Positions 26,979-35,171 of a stretch of 64,000 bases of DNA are shown here, piece by piece. Within the stretch, counting starts at the first letter, position 1. Each line of letters begins with the position of its first letter. A program made the translations under genes and the position numbers. Below the pieces are notes generated by a model. It saw nothing but the letters and a program-made list of their open reading frames with translations. It had not been told where the DNA came from and made no database searches. The stretch is from Micromonosporaceae bacterium. Its GTDB lineage: Bacteria > Actinomycetota > Actinomycetes > Mycobacteriales > Micromonosporaceae. The DNA lies in the NCBI GenBank assembly GCA_009377645.1, contig WHTQ01000012.1:1-64000 (forward strand), given 5' to 3'.

Positions 26979-28376
26979 CTAACCGTATCCGGTCTGATAT
27001 GACGGGATCGGGTAGCGCCGGCAGAGCTCCTGGACTCGCGTGCGCACTCGATCTCGCGTGTTATTCGCCAACCGGTATTCCTTGTCGCCCAGCACCTCGA
27101 CCCCACGGAGCACCTGGTCCACAAGAGCGGCACAGCTGTCCATCTCCGCTGGCCGCAGGCCACGCTGGGCCAGGATGTTGGTACCGAGCCGCAGACCACT
27201 GGTGATCAGCGGGGGTTTGCTGTCTCCCGGAATCCGGTTCTTGTTCGCCAGGATGCCGCACTCCTGCAGGGCTGACTCTGCGACCGCTCCGGTGATCCCA
27301 CGTTTCCAGGTGTCGAGCAGCACCATGTGATTGTCGGTGCCCCCGGTGAGCACCCGCCAGTCCCGCGCCATCAGGGCGGCCGCGAGCCGCGTGGCGTTGG
27401 TGGCGATCCGCCCGACGGTGCCGGCGAACTCGGGCTGGGTCACGAGATCGAGCGCACGCGCCTTGGCGGCGATCGCCGCCGGGCTCGGGGTGCCCTGGAA
27501 CCGCGGGAACACGCTTCGCTTCATCAGCTTCTCGAGCGATGTCCCGTGGGTCCGGACCGGCGTGCTCCGGTCCTGGCCGAGCAGGATAATCCCCCCGCGC
27601 GGCCCGCCGAGCTGCTTGTAGGTGCTGGTGGTCGTCACGTGCGCCACGTCGACCGGGCTCGGATGCAGGCCGACGGCCACGAGCCCGGCGATGTGCGAGA
27701 CGTCGGCGAGCAGGTACGCCCCGACCGAGTCGGCGATCTCCCGGAAGCGGACGTAGTCGATGGTTCTCGGGTAGGCGCTCGCGCCCGCGATGATCAGCTT
27801 GGGCCGGTGCTCGCGGGCCAGCTCCGCCGCTTGGTCGTGGGAGATCCAACCGTCGGGGTCCAGACCGTAGTTGATCACCCGGAAGTATCGGCCGGTCACC
27901 GAGGCCGGGGCGCCGTGGGTCAGGTGACCTCCGGAGTCGAGGTCCAGGCTCAGCACGACATCACCCGGCTCGAGCAGGGTGAACAGCACCGCCAGGTTGG
28001 CCGACGAGCAGGAGTGCGGCTGCAGGTTCGCGTACTGCGCGCCGAACGCCCGCTCGGCGCGGTGCACCGCGAGGCGTTCCACCGCGTCGAACTGCGCGGC
28101 GCCGGGGTGGAACCGGGCGCCCGGATAGCCCTCGGCGGTGACGTTGGCCAGCGCCGACCCGGCCGCCGACAGCACCGACGGGTCGGCGAGGCTGGCGTGC
28201 GCCACCATCGGCAGCGTGTGGCTCTGGTAGGCGACCTCGTGGTCCAGCAGCCTGGACAACGTCGGGTCGTCCCGGCGGAGTCGTTCGGCCCCCCGTCGCA
28301 GCAGCTCGGCATGGCTGGCCGCCGCGAGGTCCGGGGTCACGTTGGTTGCTCTGGGCTGACGGTGGTCGACAGTCAT
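26979..28376 (-). CDS. Serine hydroxymethyltransferase-like PLP enzyme, divergent (cluster-associated)
   Basis: This 465-residue fold-type I PLP enzyme is related to GlyA but has altered active-site motifs. The PLP lysine is Lys254 in TTTSTYKQLGGPRGG, where housekeeping SHMT has TTTTHKTLRGPRGG, so the neighbouring His is Tyr253. The cofactor loop usually written GAQAN reads SCSSAN (residues 122-127). The GGHLTHG stretch is retained. This pattern fits specialised SHMT-like enzymes (alpha-methylserine synthases, threonine transaldolases) rather than one-carbon metabolism. The start is ATG 28376, behind CAGGAG. It is divergent from the NRPS operon, 331 bases away, and probably makes a non-standard beta-hydroxy amino acid, or Gly/Ser, for it. 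Confidence 0.85.
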   Translation of the reverse strand: MTVDHRQPRATNVTPDLAAASHAELLRRGAERLRRDDPTLSRLLDHEVAYQSHTLPMVAHASLADPSVLSAAGSALANVTAEGYPGARFHPGAAQFDAVERLAVHRAERAFGAQYANLQPHSCSSANLAVLFTLLEPGDVVLSLDLDSGGHLTHGAPASVTGRYFRVINYGLDPDGWISHDQAAELAREHRPKLIIAGASAYPRTIDYVRFREIADSVGAYLLADVSHIAGLVAVGLHPSPVDVAHVTTTSTYKQLGGPRGGIILLGQDRSTPVRTHGTSLEKLMKRSVFPRFQGTPSPAAIAAKARALDLVTQPEFAGTVGRIATNATRLAAALMARDWRVLTGGTDNHMVLLDTWKRGITGAVAESALQECGILANKNRIPGDSKPPLITSGLRLGTNILAQRGLRPAEMDSCAALVDQVLRGVEVLGDKEYRLANNTRDRVRTRVQELCRRYPIPSYQTGYG

Positions 28377-28707
28377 GGTCCGCTCCTGCAGGGCCGCACC
28401 GCGAGGTGCCGGTCGCGAAGTGGTGAGCTTACTCATGCTCGCTGCCACGTAACGGTAGTCGCGAATGATGCTGAGCGCGCGCCGGCACCGGGTGGACCGG
28501 GTGCGAGTCAGTCCCGCGCAAAGGAACATGATCAATAGCGATATTTGCGTATCCGGTGTGATTCGCCAAGACTGTCCTGTCCGGATGAGCAGCGGCCTGC
28601 GTTGTCGTTCTGAGGCTTGAGGAGTCGAGTTCTGCTGCTATATGCTGTGAAACTCCACGACTCCGTTGCGTGATCACCCGCCAGCGCTCACTGGATGTGG
28701 GAGGTGA
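28377..28707. other. Divergent control region of the NRPS/PKS cluster
   Basis: This 331-base region lies between the SHMT-like gene (leftward) and the thioesterase-PPTase gene (rightward). It is less GC-rich than the flanking genes, and one rightward promoter-like element is described separately. A weak leftward candidate (TTGGCG with AAATAT 17 bases on) is also present. No regulator gene lies within the cluster, so control must be supplied from elsewhere. Confidence 0.5.
28617..28646 (+). promoter_or_regulatory. Candidate promoter of the rightward biosynthetic operon
   Basis: TTGAGG (28617) and TATGCT (28641) are spaced by 18 bases; TATATG at 28639 is an alternative with 16. The AT-rich stretch CTATATGCTGTGAAA stands out in this GC-rich region and lies about 60 bases before the first gene. 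Confidence 0.35.
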
Positions 28708-30057
28708 GTGGACATCGCGAGTAGTGCGGCAGCCCAGGAGCGCTGGCCCGGCTCGGTTGCTTCGCCGCCCGACGAGTGCGCCTTGTTCTGCCTTCCCTAT
28801 GCCGGCGGCGACTCCACGGCATTCTGGCACTGGCGGCGCGCCCTCCCCGCGGCGGTGCGGGTCCAGTTCGTGGAGCTGCCTGGTCGGGACGGCCGCACCG
28901 CGGATCCGGGGCCGATCTCACCACCTGACGTCGCGGCGGTGATCGCCGCTCGCGCACCCACCCCGTACGCCATCTACGGGCACAGCATGGGCGCCCGACT
29001 GGCGTTCGAGACAGTCCGGGAACTGGCGCGGCTCGGCGCGCCCCGGCCGTTGCGCCTGTATGTCGGGGCGGCCCACCCGCCGCACCTTCCGGAGCCGCTG
29101 GCGCGGCTGGCGCACGCGACCGAGGACGACTTCGTCGACCAGCTGATCATGCGGGCCGGAGCCCCGGCCGCCCTACGCGAGGATCCGGACGTACGGGCGG
29201 CGCTGCTGCCCGCGCTCCGCGCCGACCTGGACTGGCTCAAGCGGTACCGGTACCGGCACGACACTGCGCTGACCGTGCCGGTGGTGGCCTTCGCCGGGAC
29301 CTGTGACCGCGAGGTCGCCGCCGACGTGATGCTCGGGTGGGCCCGGCACACCTCCGGGTCGTTCCGGCTGCATACCGTCGCCGGTGACCACCTGTTCATC
29401 CGTACGGCGAGCGACGCCGTCACGAGCCTGATCGCCTCCGACCTCGGTACGGCCATGGCAGCCCACGACGGCGACGGCGGCCCACCGGCCCTGCCGCTGC
29501 CCGCACCCGACGAGGTCCACGTTTGGCGGGTGGAGCTGGACCGGTTGCCGGGCGCCTGCTCGGCTACCGGCGAGCTCTCCGCCGCCGAGACGGCGAGCGC
29601 GGCGGCGGCTCCCGATCAGGTCGAACGCCGTCGCTACATCGGCCGCTGCGTGGTGGTGCGGCGGTTGCTGCGACGCTACGGCGCGGACCTGCGATACCGG
29701 CTCAGCCACTCCGGCGGGACCGTGCTCGTGGCGTTCAGCCGCACCGGCGAGGTCGGCGTCGATGTCGAGCGGCTGCGGCCGGTGGCCGACTTCGACGCCT
29801 TCTGCGACCGCGCCCTGACCCCGGCTGAGCGGGCGGAGGTCGCGGCCGAGCCCGAGGAGGCCCAGCTGCACGCGGGACTGAGATTCTGGACCGCGAAGCG
29901 AGCGCTGCGCATGGCAACCGCCACCGGAGCGGCCGCGGCGGCCGGAGCCGGCTGGCGGGTCAGGCACCTGGAGCTCGACGGAGTGGTCGGGGCGCTCGCG
30001 ACGCGGCAGGACGACTGGCGGCTGCGGTTCGAGACGATCGTGGAGAGTCCGCGTTGA
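28708..30057 (+). CDS. Fusion of type II thioesterase and Sfp-type phosphopantetheinyl transferase (PPTase part degenerate)
   Basis: This is one 449-residue protein with two domains. Residues 20-250 are a type II thioesterase that would clear stalled carrier proteins: Ser93 in GHSMG, Asp200, and His228 in GDHLF. Residues 268-449 resemble Sfp-type PPTases, which activate carrier domains: VWRVELD, RRRYIGR, LSHSGG, VGVDVE (Asp352, Glu354). The motif normally WTxKEAxxK reads WTAKRALRM here, so the third metal-ligand Glu is Arg398 and the Lys is Met402. The usual GxxGKP segment before the LSHSGG motif is also missing. PPTase activity is therefore doubtful. The start is GTG 28708, behind GGGAGG. 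The stop overlaps the next gene (TGATG). Confidence 0.85.
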   Translation: MDIASSAAAQERWPGSVASPPDECALFCLPYAGGDSTAFWHWRRALPAAVRVQFVELPGRDGRTADPGPISPPDVAAVIAARAPTPYAIYGHSMGARLAFETVRELARLGAPRPLRLYVGAAHPPHLPEPLARLAHATEDDFVDQLIMRAGAPAALREDPDVRAALLPALRADLDWLKRYRYRHDTALTVPVVAFAGTCDREVAADVMLGWARHTSGSFRLHTVAGDHLFIRTASDAVTSLIASDLGTAMAAHDGDGGPPALPLPAPDEVHVWRVELDRLPGACSATGELSAAETASAAAAPDQVERRRYIGRCVVVRRLLRRYGADLRYRLSHSGGTVLVAFSRTGEVGVDVERLRPVADFDAFCDRALTPAERAEVAAEPEEAQLHAGLRFWTAKRALRMATATGAAAAAGAGWRVRHLELDGVVGALATRQDDWRLRFETIVESPR

Positions 30058-33000
30058 TGGCCGGCCCAGCGGCGCCAACCCGGTCGCCCGGCGGGGGAAC
30101 CCGGCCGGGCGATCAGCCGGTACCCTGGGCGTGGACCCGGGGACCGGCCCACCGCCCGCCGGCCGTGCCGCTGTGGGAGCTGATCGTGGCGCAGGCGGCG
30201 CGGACCCCGGAGGCGCTGGCGGTCCGCCAGTGGGCCGACCAGCTCACCTACCGCGAGCTGGTCGGCGCCGCCGCCGGGCTCGGCGCGCGGCTGCGCGATC
30301 TCGGGGTCGGCCCGGAAGCCCGGGTGGGCGTCTGCGTGCCTCGCGGACTGCCGTTGCCGGTTAGCGTGCTGGGCGTGATGGCCGCGGGCGGCGCCTACGT
30401 GGCGCTGGACCCCACCCACCCCCGGCAGCGGCTCCGGGACGTCCTGGACGACGCCGGAGTCGACGTGGCGGTGGTCGACGAGGCGGGGCGGTCACTGCTG
30501 GCCGGCACCGGACGGCGACTGGTCGAGCCGTCGCTGGCCGGGCCAGCTCCCACCCCGGCGCCCGGTCCCGCCCGCCTCACCAACGCGGCGTACGTGCTCT
30601 ACACCTCCGGGTCGACCGGACGACCCAAGGGTGTGGTGGTCAGCCACGCCAGCGTAGTCTCGTTCGTCACTGCCACCGCAGACCACTTCGGACTCGACCC
30701 GAGCTGCCGGGCGATCGCCTTCGCGGCGCTCGGCTTCGACGTCTCGGTGCTGGACCTGCTGACCCCGCTCACCCGGGGCGGCTGTGTGCAGCTGGTGCCG
30801 GATCCGGACCGCGTCGACCCGGGGCTCCTGCAACGGTTTCTCGAGGCGCACGACGTGACGTGGGGGTTCCTGCCGCCGGCGCTGCTGCCGCTGCTGGACC
30901 CGGACCGGCTTCCCGCGCTGCGGAACCTGGTGACCGCCGGTGAGCCGCCCGGCCCGGAGCAGGTGGCCCGGTGGTCCGCGCCGCCCGACCGCCGGCTGCA
31001 CAACTGGTACGGCCCCACCGAGGCGACTGTGTGCGTGGTCGGCTGCGAGCTGACCGGCGACTGGCGGCGGCCGGTCCCGATCGGGCGCCCGCTGGCCGGC
31101 TGCCACGCGTACATCGTGGACGAGCGGATGGATCCCTGCCCGGTCGGCACCCCCGGAGAGCTCTACCTCGGGGGTCCACAGCTGGCGCGGGGCTACTGGG
31201 ACCACCCGGGGCTGACCGCGGAGCGGTTCGTCCCGGATCCGTTCGGCGAGGCGCCCGGCGGCCGGCTGTACCGGACCGGAGACCGGGTGGCGTGGGAGCC
31301 GGACGGCCGGATCAGGTTCCTGGGACGCCTGGACCGGCAGGTGAAGATCCAGGGGCAACGGGTGGAGATTGGTGAGGTCGAGTCGGCCCTGCGGGGACAC
31401 CCGCGGGTGTTGCAGGCGATCGCCGACGCCGGCGGCGAGCCCGGCCCCGACCACTTCGGCGAGCTGGTCGCCTACCTGACCCCGGCCGACGCCCCGGACT
31501 TGACCGAGCTGCGGGAGCACTGCGCGCAGCGGCTGCCGGGGTACATGGTGCCCACCCGGGTGGTCCGGCTGGACACCCTACCGCTCAACGCCTCCGGCAA
31601 GACGGACCTGCCGGCGCTGCGGGCGCTGGCGGCGGCGGCGGACCAGCGCCGGTCCAGCCGGGCCGACTGCGTCGATAGTGGACCGGCCTCCATCGACAGC
31701 GTGGTCGCCGGCGCTTGGTCGGAGATCCTGGGGACGCCCGAACCCCGGCCCGAGCACGAGTTCTTCGCCTGCGGTGGCCACTCGCTGCGTGCGATGCGGC
31801 TGGTCTCCGCGCTGCGCGCCCGGCTGGGCAGAGACCTCACCGTGGCGGACGTGTACGCCGGACACACGCTGTCGGGGCTGGCGGAGCGGGCGACCGCGGC
31901 ACCGCCGCTGGCCGATGCCGGCACGGCCCGGCGGGGCAACCCACCGGCGCTGTCCACTGCCCAGCGGCGGATCTGGTTCGTCGAGCAGCTCGCGCCCGGG
32001 TGGCCCGCGCACAACATCGCGATGGCCGAGCGGCTGCGGGGACCGGTCGAGCGCGCCGCACTGCGTACCGCGCTACGCGCCGTCGCCGCGCGGCACCAGC
32101 CGCTGCGGTGGCGGGTTCCGCACCGGGCCGGCGCCCCGTACGTGGTGGTGGATGAGGTACGCGACGTGCCGTTGCCGGTGGTCGACCTGTCGACGCGGCC
32201 GGAGTCCCAGCGGCCGGCCGCCCTGCGCGCACTGCTGGATGCCGAGGCGGGCACCCCGTTCGACCTGGTCGCCGGTCCACTGTGGCGCGCCACCCTGGTC
32301 CGGCTGGCAGCCGACCAGCACGTCCTGGCGATCACGGTGCACCACCTGGTCTTCGACGGCTGGTCCCAGGACGTGCTGTACCGGGACCTCGCCGCCGGAT
32401 ACGCCGCCGCGCTGGCCGGTGAGCAGCCGCCGGCGCACCCGCTGCCCGCCGAGTTCGGCGACTACGTCGCCGCGGCGGCGGAGCGTACCGCCCGCCACGG
32501 CGCCGATCAGCTGCGCTGGTGGGTGGACCGGCTCTCGGACGCGCCCGCGGTGTGCGACCTGCCCCGCGACCGCCCCCGGCCCGCGGCCCAGACCTTCCGC
32601 GGCGCGGCCCGGTCCGCCCAGGTCGACCAGGCCACCACCGCGGCTGTCCGGGCGCTGGCGCGGCGGCTGGACACTACCCCGCACGCGGTGCTGCTGGCGG
32701 CGTTCGGCCAGTTGCTGCGGCGGCTGACCGGCCAGCCCGACCTGATCGTCGGCGTCCCGTACGCGGATCGCGACCAGGTCGCCTTCGAGCCGCTGGTCGG
32801 GCTGCTCCTGCGGATCCTCCCGCTGCGGCTGCGGGCCTCCGGCGAGGCGAGCTTCGCCGAGCACGCACGGCGCTGCCACGACGAGGTACGCGAGGCGATC
32901 GCGCATCGGGATGCTCCGTTGGAACGGGTGGTGGAGGCGCTGCGGGTGCCCCGGGACCTGTCCCGCAACCCGCTCGTCCAGGTGCTGTTCAACATGTACA

Positions 33001-35171
33001 ACTTCGCCGAGCCGAGGCTGGAGCTGCCCGGGTGCGCGGTCGAGCCGGTCCTGGCCGGCCTGCCCGGATCGCTGTTCGACCTCACGCTGTACGTGAGCGA
33101 GGGCGCCGACCGGCTGAGCCTGCAGGCCGTGTACAACCCGGACCTGTACGACGAGGACCGGATCGCCGGCTACCTCGACTCCTACCGTCACCTGCTGCGG
33201 GAGCTGGCAACCGCGCCCGACGAGCCGGTCGGGCAGGCCGCCGCCCGGCCCGCGGACAGCGCGCTGCCCGACTGGGCCAGCCCGCTGTCGCTGCCACGGG
33301 CGCCCGACCTGGTGACCCAGGTGGCGCGCTCCACCGCCGAGCGCCCCACCGCCGTCGCGGTCACCGGCACCGGTGACACCGCCGGCTCCGGCGGGGAGCT
33401 CACCTACCGCGAGCTGGCGGCGCTGCGCGACCGCGTCGCCGCCGGCGTCGAGGCGGCCGGCCTCAGCGCCGGCCAGACGGTGGCGGTGCTCGCCACCCGG
33501 CACGTGGCCCTGCCGGCGCTGCTGCTCGGCGTGCTCTGCGCCGGTGCCCGCTGGGCGATCCTGGACACCAGCCTGCCCGCCGCCCGGTTGGCGCGGCAGG
33601 CGGCCGCGGCCGACGCCAAGGCGCTGCTGGCCTGCCCCGGCGCGACCGTTCCGGAGGAGCTGTCCCACCTGACCGGGATCGACCTGCCCGCCGCCGCTAC
33701 CACCGCCACCTCCGCGCCCGACGGGACGTACCTGGCCTTCACCTCGGGCACCACCGGTGAGCCGCAGGCCGTGCTGACGCCGCAGGACGCGCTGGCCGAC
33801 TTCCTGGCGTGGTACGCGGGCACCTTCGCACTCGGGCCGCGGGACCGGTTCGCCCTGCTCGCGGGGCTCGGCCACGACCCGCTGCTCCGCGACGCGTTCG
33901 CGCCGCTGGTGGTGGGTGCCCGGCTGGCGGTGCCGGAGCAGCAGTGGCTGCGGGACCCGACCCGGCTCCACGCCTGGCTGCGCGAGCAGCGCATCACGGT
34001 GGCCCACCTGACCCCGCAGCTCACCCGGCTGCTGACCTCGGACCAGACCGTCGCGCCGCTTGCCGACCTGCGGCTGGTCGCCACCGCCGGAGACCAGCTC
34101 ACCGCGGCCGACGTGGCGCGGCTGCGCGCGCTCGCCCCGCAGGCCCGGCTGGTCAACCTCTACGGGGCGACCGAGACGCCGCAGGCGCACGGGTGGTACG
34201 AGGTCCCGCGCCACCCGGACGGGGAGGTCGTCCCGGTGGGGCGGGGGGTCGCCGGCAGCGCGCTGGTGGTGGTCGACCGGCTCGGCCGGCCGGCCGCGAT
34301 GGGCGAGCTCGGCGAGGTGGTGGTCCGCAGCCGACGGCTCGCGACCGGCTACCTCGATCCGGAGCTGACCCGCCGCCGCTTCTCCCGCACACCGGGCTCG
34401 CGGGACCACCACGACCGGCGCTACCGGACCGGCGACCTGGGACGGCACCGGCCGGACGGCGCGGTCGTGCTCGCCGGCCGAGCCGACGACCAGGTCAAGG
34501 TACGCGGCTTCCGGGTCGAGCTGGGAGAGATCGAGGCGGTCCTGACCGCCCACCCGGACGTACGGGCAGCCGCCGCGGTGGCGACGACCCGCGGTGGCGA
34601 ACGGGTGATCCGCGCGTTCGCCGCCCCGGCCCAGCCCGACCTGCGTGCCGAGCAGCTGCTCGACCACCTGCGGGCCAGCCTGCCGGAGTACGCCGTCCCC
34701 GCGGATCTGCAGCTGGTTCCCGCGATCCCGCTCACCGCGAACGGCAAGCTGGACCGGCCGGCGCTGCTGGACCGCGCGCCGCAGCCGGGGCCGGGGCCGG
34801 CGCCGGGATCCGGCCCGTCCGGCGAGCTGCGCACCCCGACCGAGCGGCTGGTGGCCGGGGTCTGGCGGTCGGTGCTCGGCCGGCCACGGGTCGGCGCCGA
34901 GGACAACTTCTTCGACCTCGGCGGGCACTCCCTGGCGCTGGTCGCGGTGGCGGTCCGGCTGTCCGCCGCGGTCGGCCGGGAGGTCCCGGTCGTGGAGCTG
35001 TTCCGCCTTCCCACCATTCGTACGCTCGCCGGGTTCCTCGACGGCGACCGGCGCAGCCCCGGCCTCGACCGGGCCGAGCGTCGCGTCGCGGTACGCCGGG
35101 AGCGGCTACGCCGTAGGAGCCCGGGTCGCGCCGGCGGTGCCGTGGCCGAGACCGAAGGGAGTCAACGATGA
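30057..35171 (+). CDS. Nonribosomal peptide synthetase, A-PCP-C-A-PCP
   Basis: This 1704-residue enzyme begins directly with an adenylation domain, so it may start a chain. Domains are: A1 (about 38-540; TSGSTGRPKG, WYGPTEAT, NASGK), PCP1 (GGHSL, Ser about 575), C (about 625-1055; intact VHHLVFDG), A2 (about 1090-1570), PCP2 (GGHSL, Ser about 1625). Read against GrsA, the A1 pocket is D-V-L-F-V-A-W-V-C-K, which I cannot assign. A2 lacks the usual FD motif and reads GHDPLLRDAF with YGATETPQ, like Lys2-type aminoadipate-activating domains. Its P-loop also has Gln for Lys (SGTTGEPQ). ATG 30057 overlaps the previous stop, and its own stop overlaps the PKS start. Confidence 0.92.
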   Translation: MAGPAAPTRSPGGGTRPGDQPVPWAWTRGPAHRPPAVPLWELIVAQAARTPEALAVRQWADQLTYRELVGAAAGLGARLRDLGVGPEARVGVCVPRGLPLPVSVLGVMAAGGAYVALDPTHPRQRLRDVLDDAGVDVAVVDEAGRSLLAGTGRRLVEPSLAGPAPTPAPGPARLTNAAYVLYTSGSTGRPKGVVVSHASVVSFVTATADHFGLDPSCRAIAFAALGFDVSVLDLLTPLTRGGCVQLVPDPDRVDPGLLQRFLEAHDVTWGFLPPALLPLLDPDRLPALRNLVTAGEPPGPEQVARWSAPPDRRLHNWYGPTEATVCVVGCELTGDWRRPVPIGRPLAGCHAYIVDERMDPCPVGTPGELYLGGPQLARGYWDHPGLTAERFVPDPFGEAPGGRLYRTGDRVAWEPDGRIRFLGRLDRQVKIQGQRVEIGEVESALRGHPRVLQAIADAGGEPGPDHFGELVAYLTPADAPDLTELREHCAQRLPGYMVPTRVVRLDTLPLNASGKTDLPALRALAAAADQRRSSRADCVDSGPASIDSVVAGAWSEILGTPEPRPEHEFFACGGHSLRAMRLVSALRARLGRDLTVADVYAGHTLSGLAERATAAPPLADAGTARRGNPPALSTAQRRIWFVEQLAPGWPAHNIAMAERLRGPVERAALRTALRAVAARHQPLRWRVPHRAGAPYVVVDEVRDVPLPVVDLSTRPESQRPAALRALLDAEAGTPFDLVAGPLWRATLVRLAADQHVLAITVHHLVFDGWSQDVLYRDLAAGYAAALAGEQPPAHPLPAEFGDYVAAAAERTARHGADQLRWWVDRLSDAPAVCDLPRDRPRPAAQTFRGAARSAQVDQATTAAVRALARRLDTTPHAVLLAAFGQLLRRLTGQPDLIVGVPYADRDQVAFEPLVGLLLRILPLRLRASGEASFAEHARRCHDEVREAIAHRDAPLERVVEALRVPRDLSRNPLVQVLFNMYNFAEPRLELPGCAVEPVLAGLPGSLFDLTLYVSEGADRLSLQAVYNPDLYDEDRIAGYLDSYRHLLRELATAPDEPVGQAAARPADSALPDWASPLSLPRAPDLVTQVARSTAERPTAVAVTGTGDTAGSGGELTYRELAALRDRVAAGVEAAGLSAGQTVAVLATRHVALPALLLGVLCAGARWAILDTSLPAARLARQAAAADAKALLACPGATVPEELSHLTGIDLPAAATTATSAPDGTYLAFTSGTTGEPQAVLTPQDALADFLAWYAGTFALGPRDRFALLAGLGHDPLLRDAFAPLVVGARLAVPEQQWLRDPTRLHAWLREQRITVAHLTPQLTRLLTSDQTVAPLADLRLVATAGDQLTAADVARLRALAPQARLVNLYGATETPQAHGWYEVPRHPDGEVVPVGRGVAGSALVVVDRLGRPAAMGELGEVVVRSRRLATGYLDPELTRRRFSRTPGSRDHHDRRYRTGDLGRHRPDGAVVLAGRADDQVKVRGFRVELGEIEAVLTAHPDVRAAAAVATTRGGERVIRAFAAPAQPDLRAEQLLDHLRASLPEYAVPADLQLVPAIPLTANGKLDRPALLDRAPQPGPGPAPGSGPSGELRTPTERLVAGVWRSVLGRPRVGAEDNFFDLGGHSLALVAVAVRLSAAVGREVPVVELFRLPTIRTLAGFLDGDRRSPGLDRAERRVAVRRERLRRRSPGRAGGAVAETEGSQR

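Noticed and set aside
32073-34928. Very long minus-strand open frame opposite the first NRPS
   Set aside because: Antisense open frames are common over GC-rich genes with strong GC3 bias. The translation is low-complexity Arg/Gly/Gln-rich with no domains, whereas the plus strand gives clear NRPS motifs.
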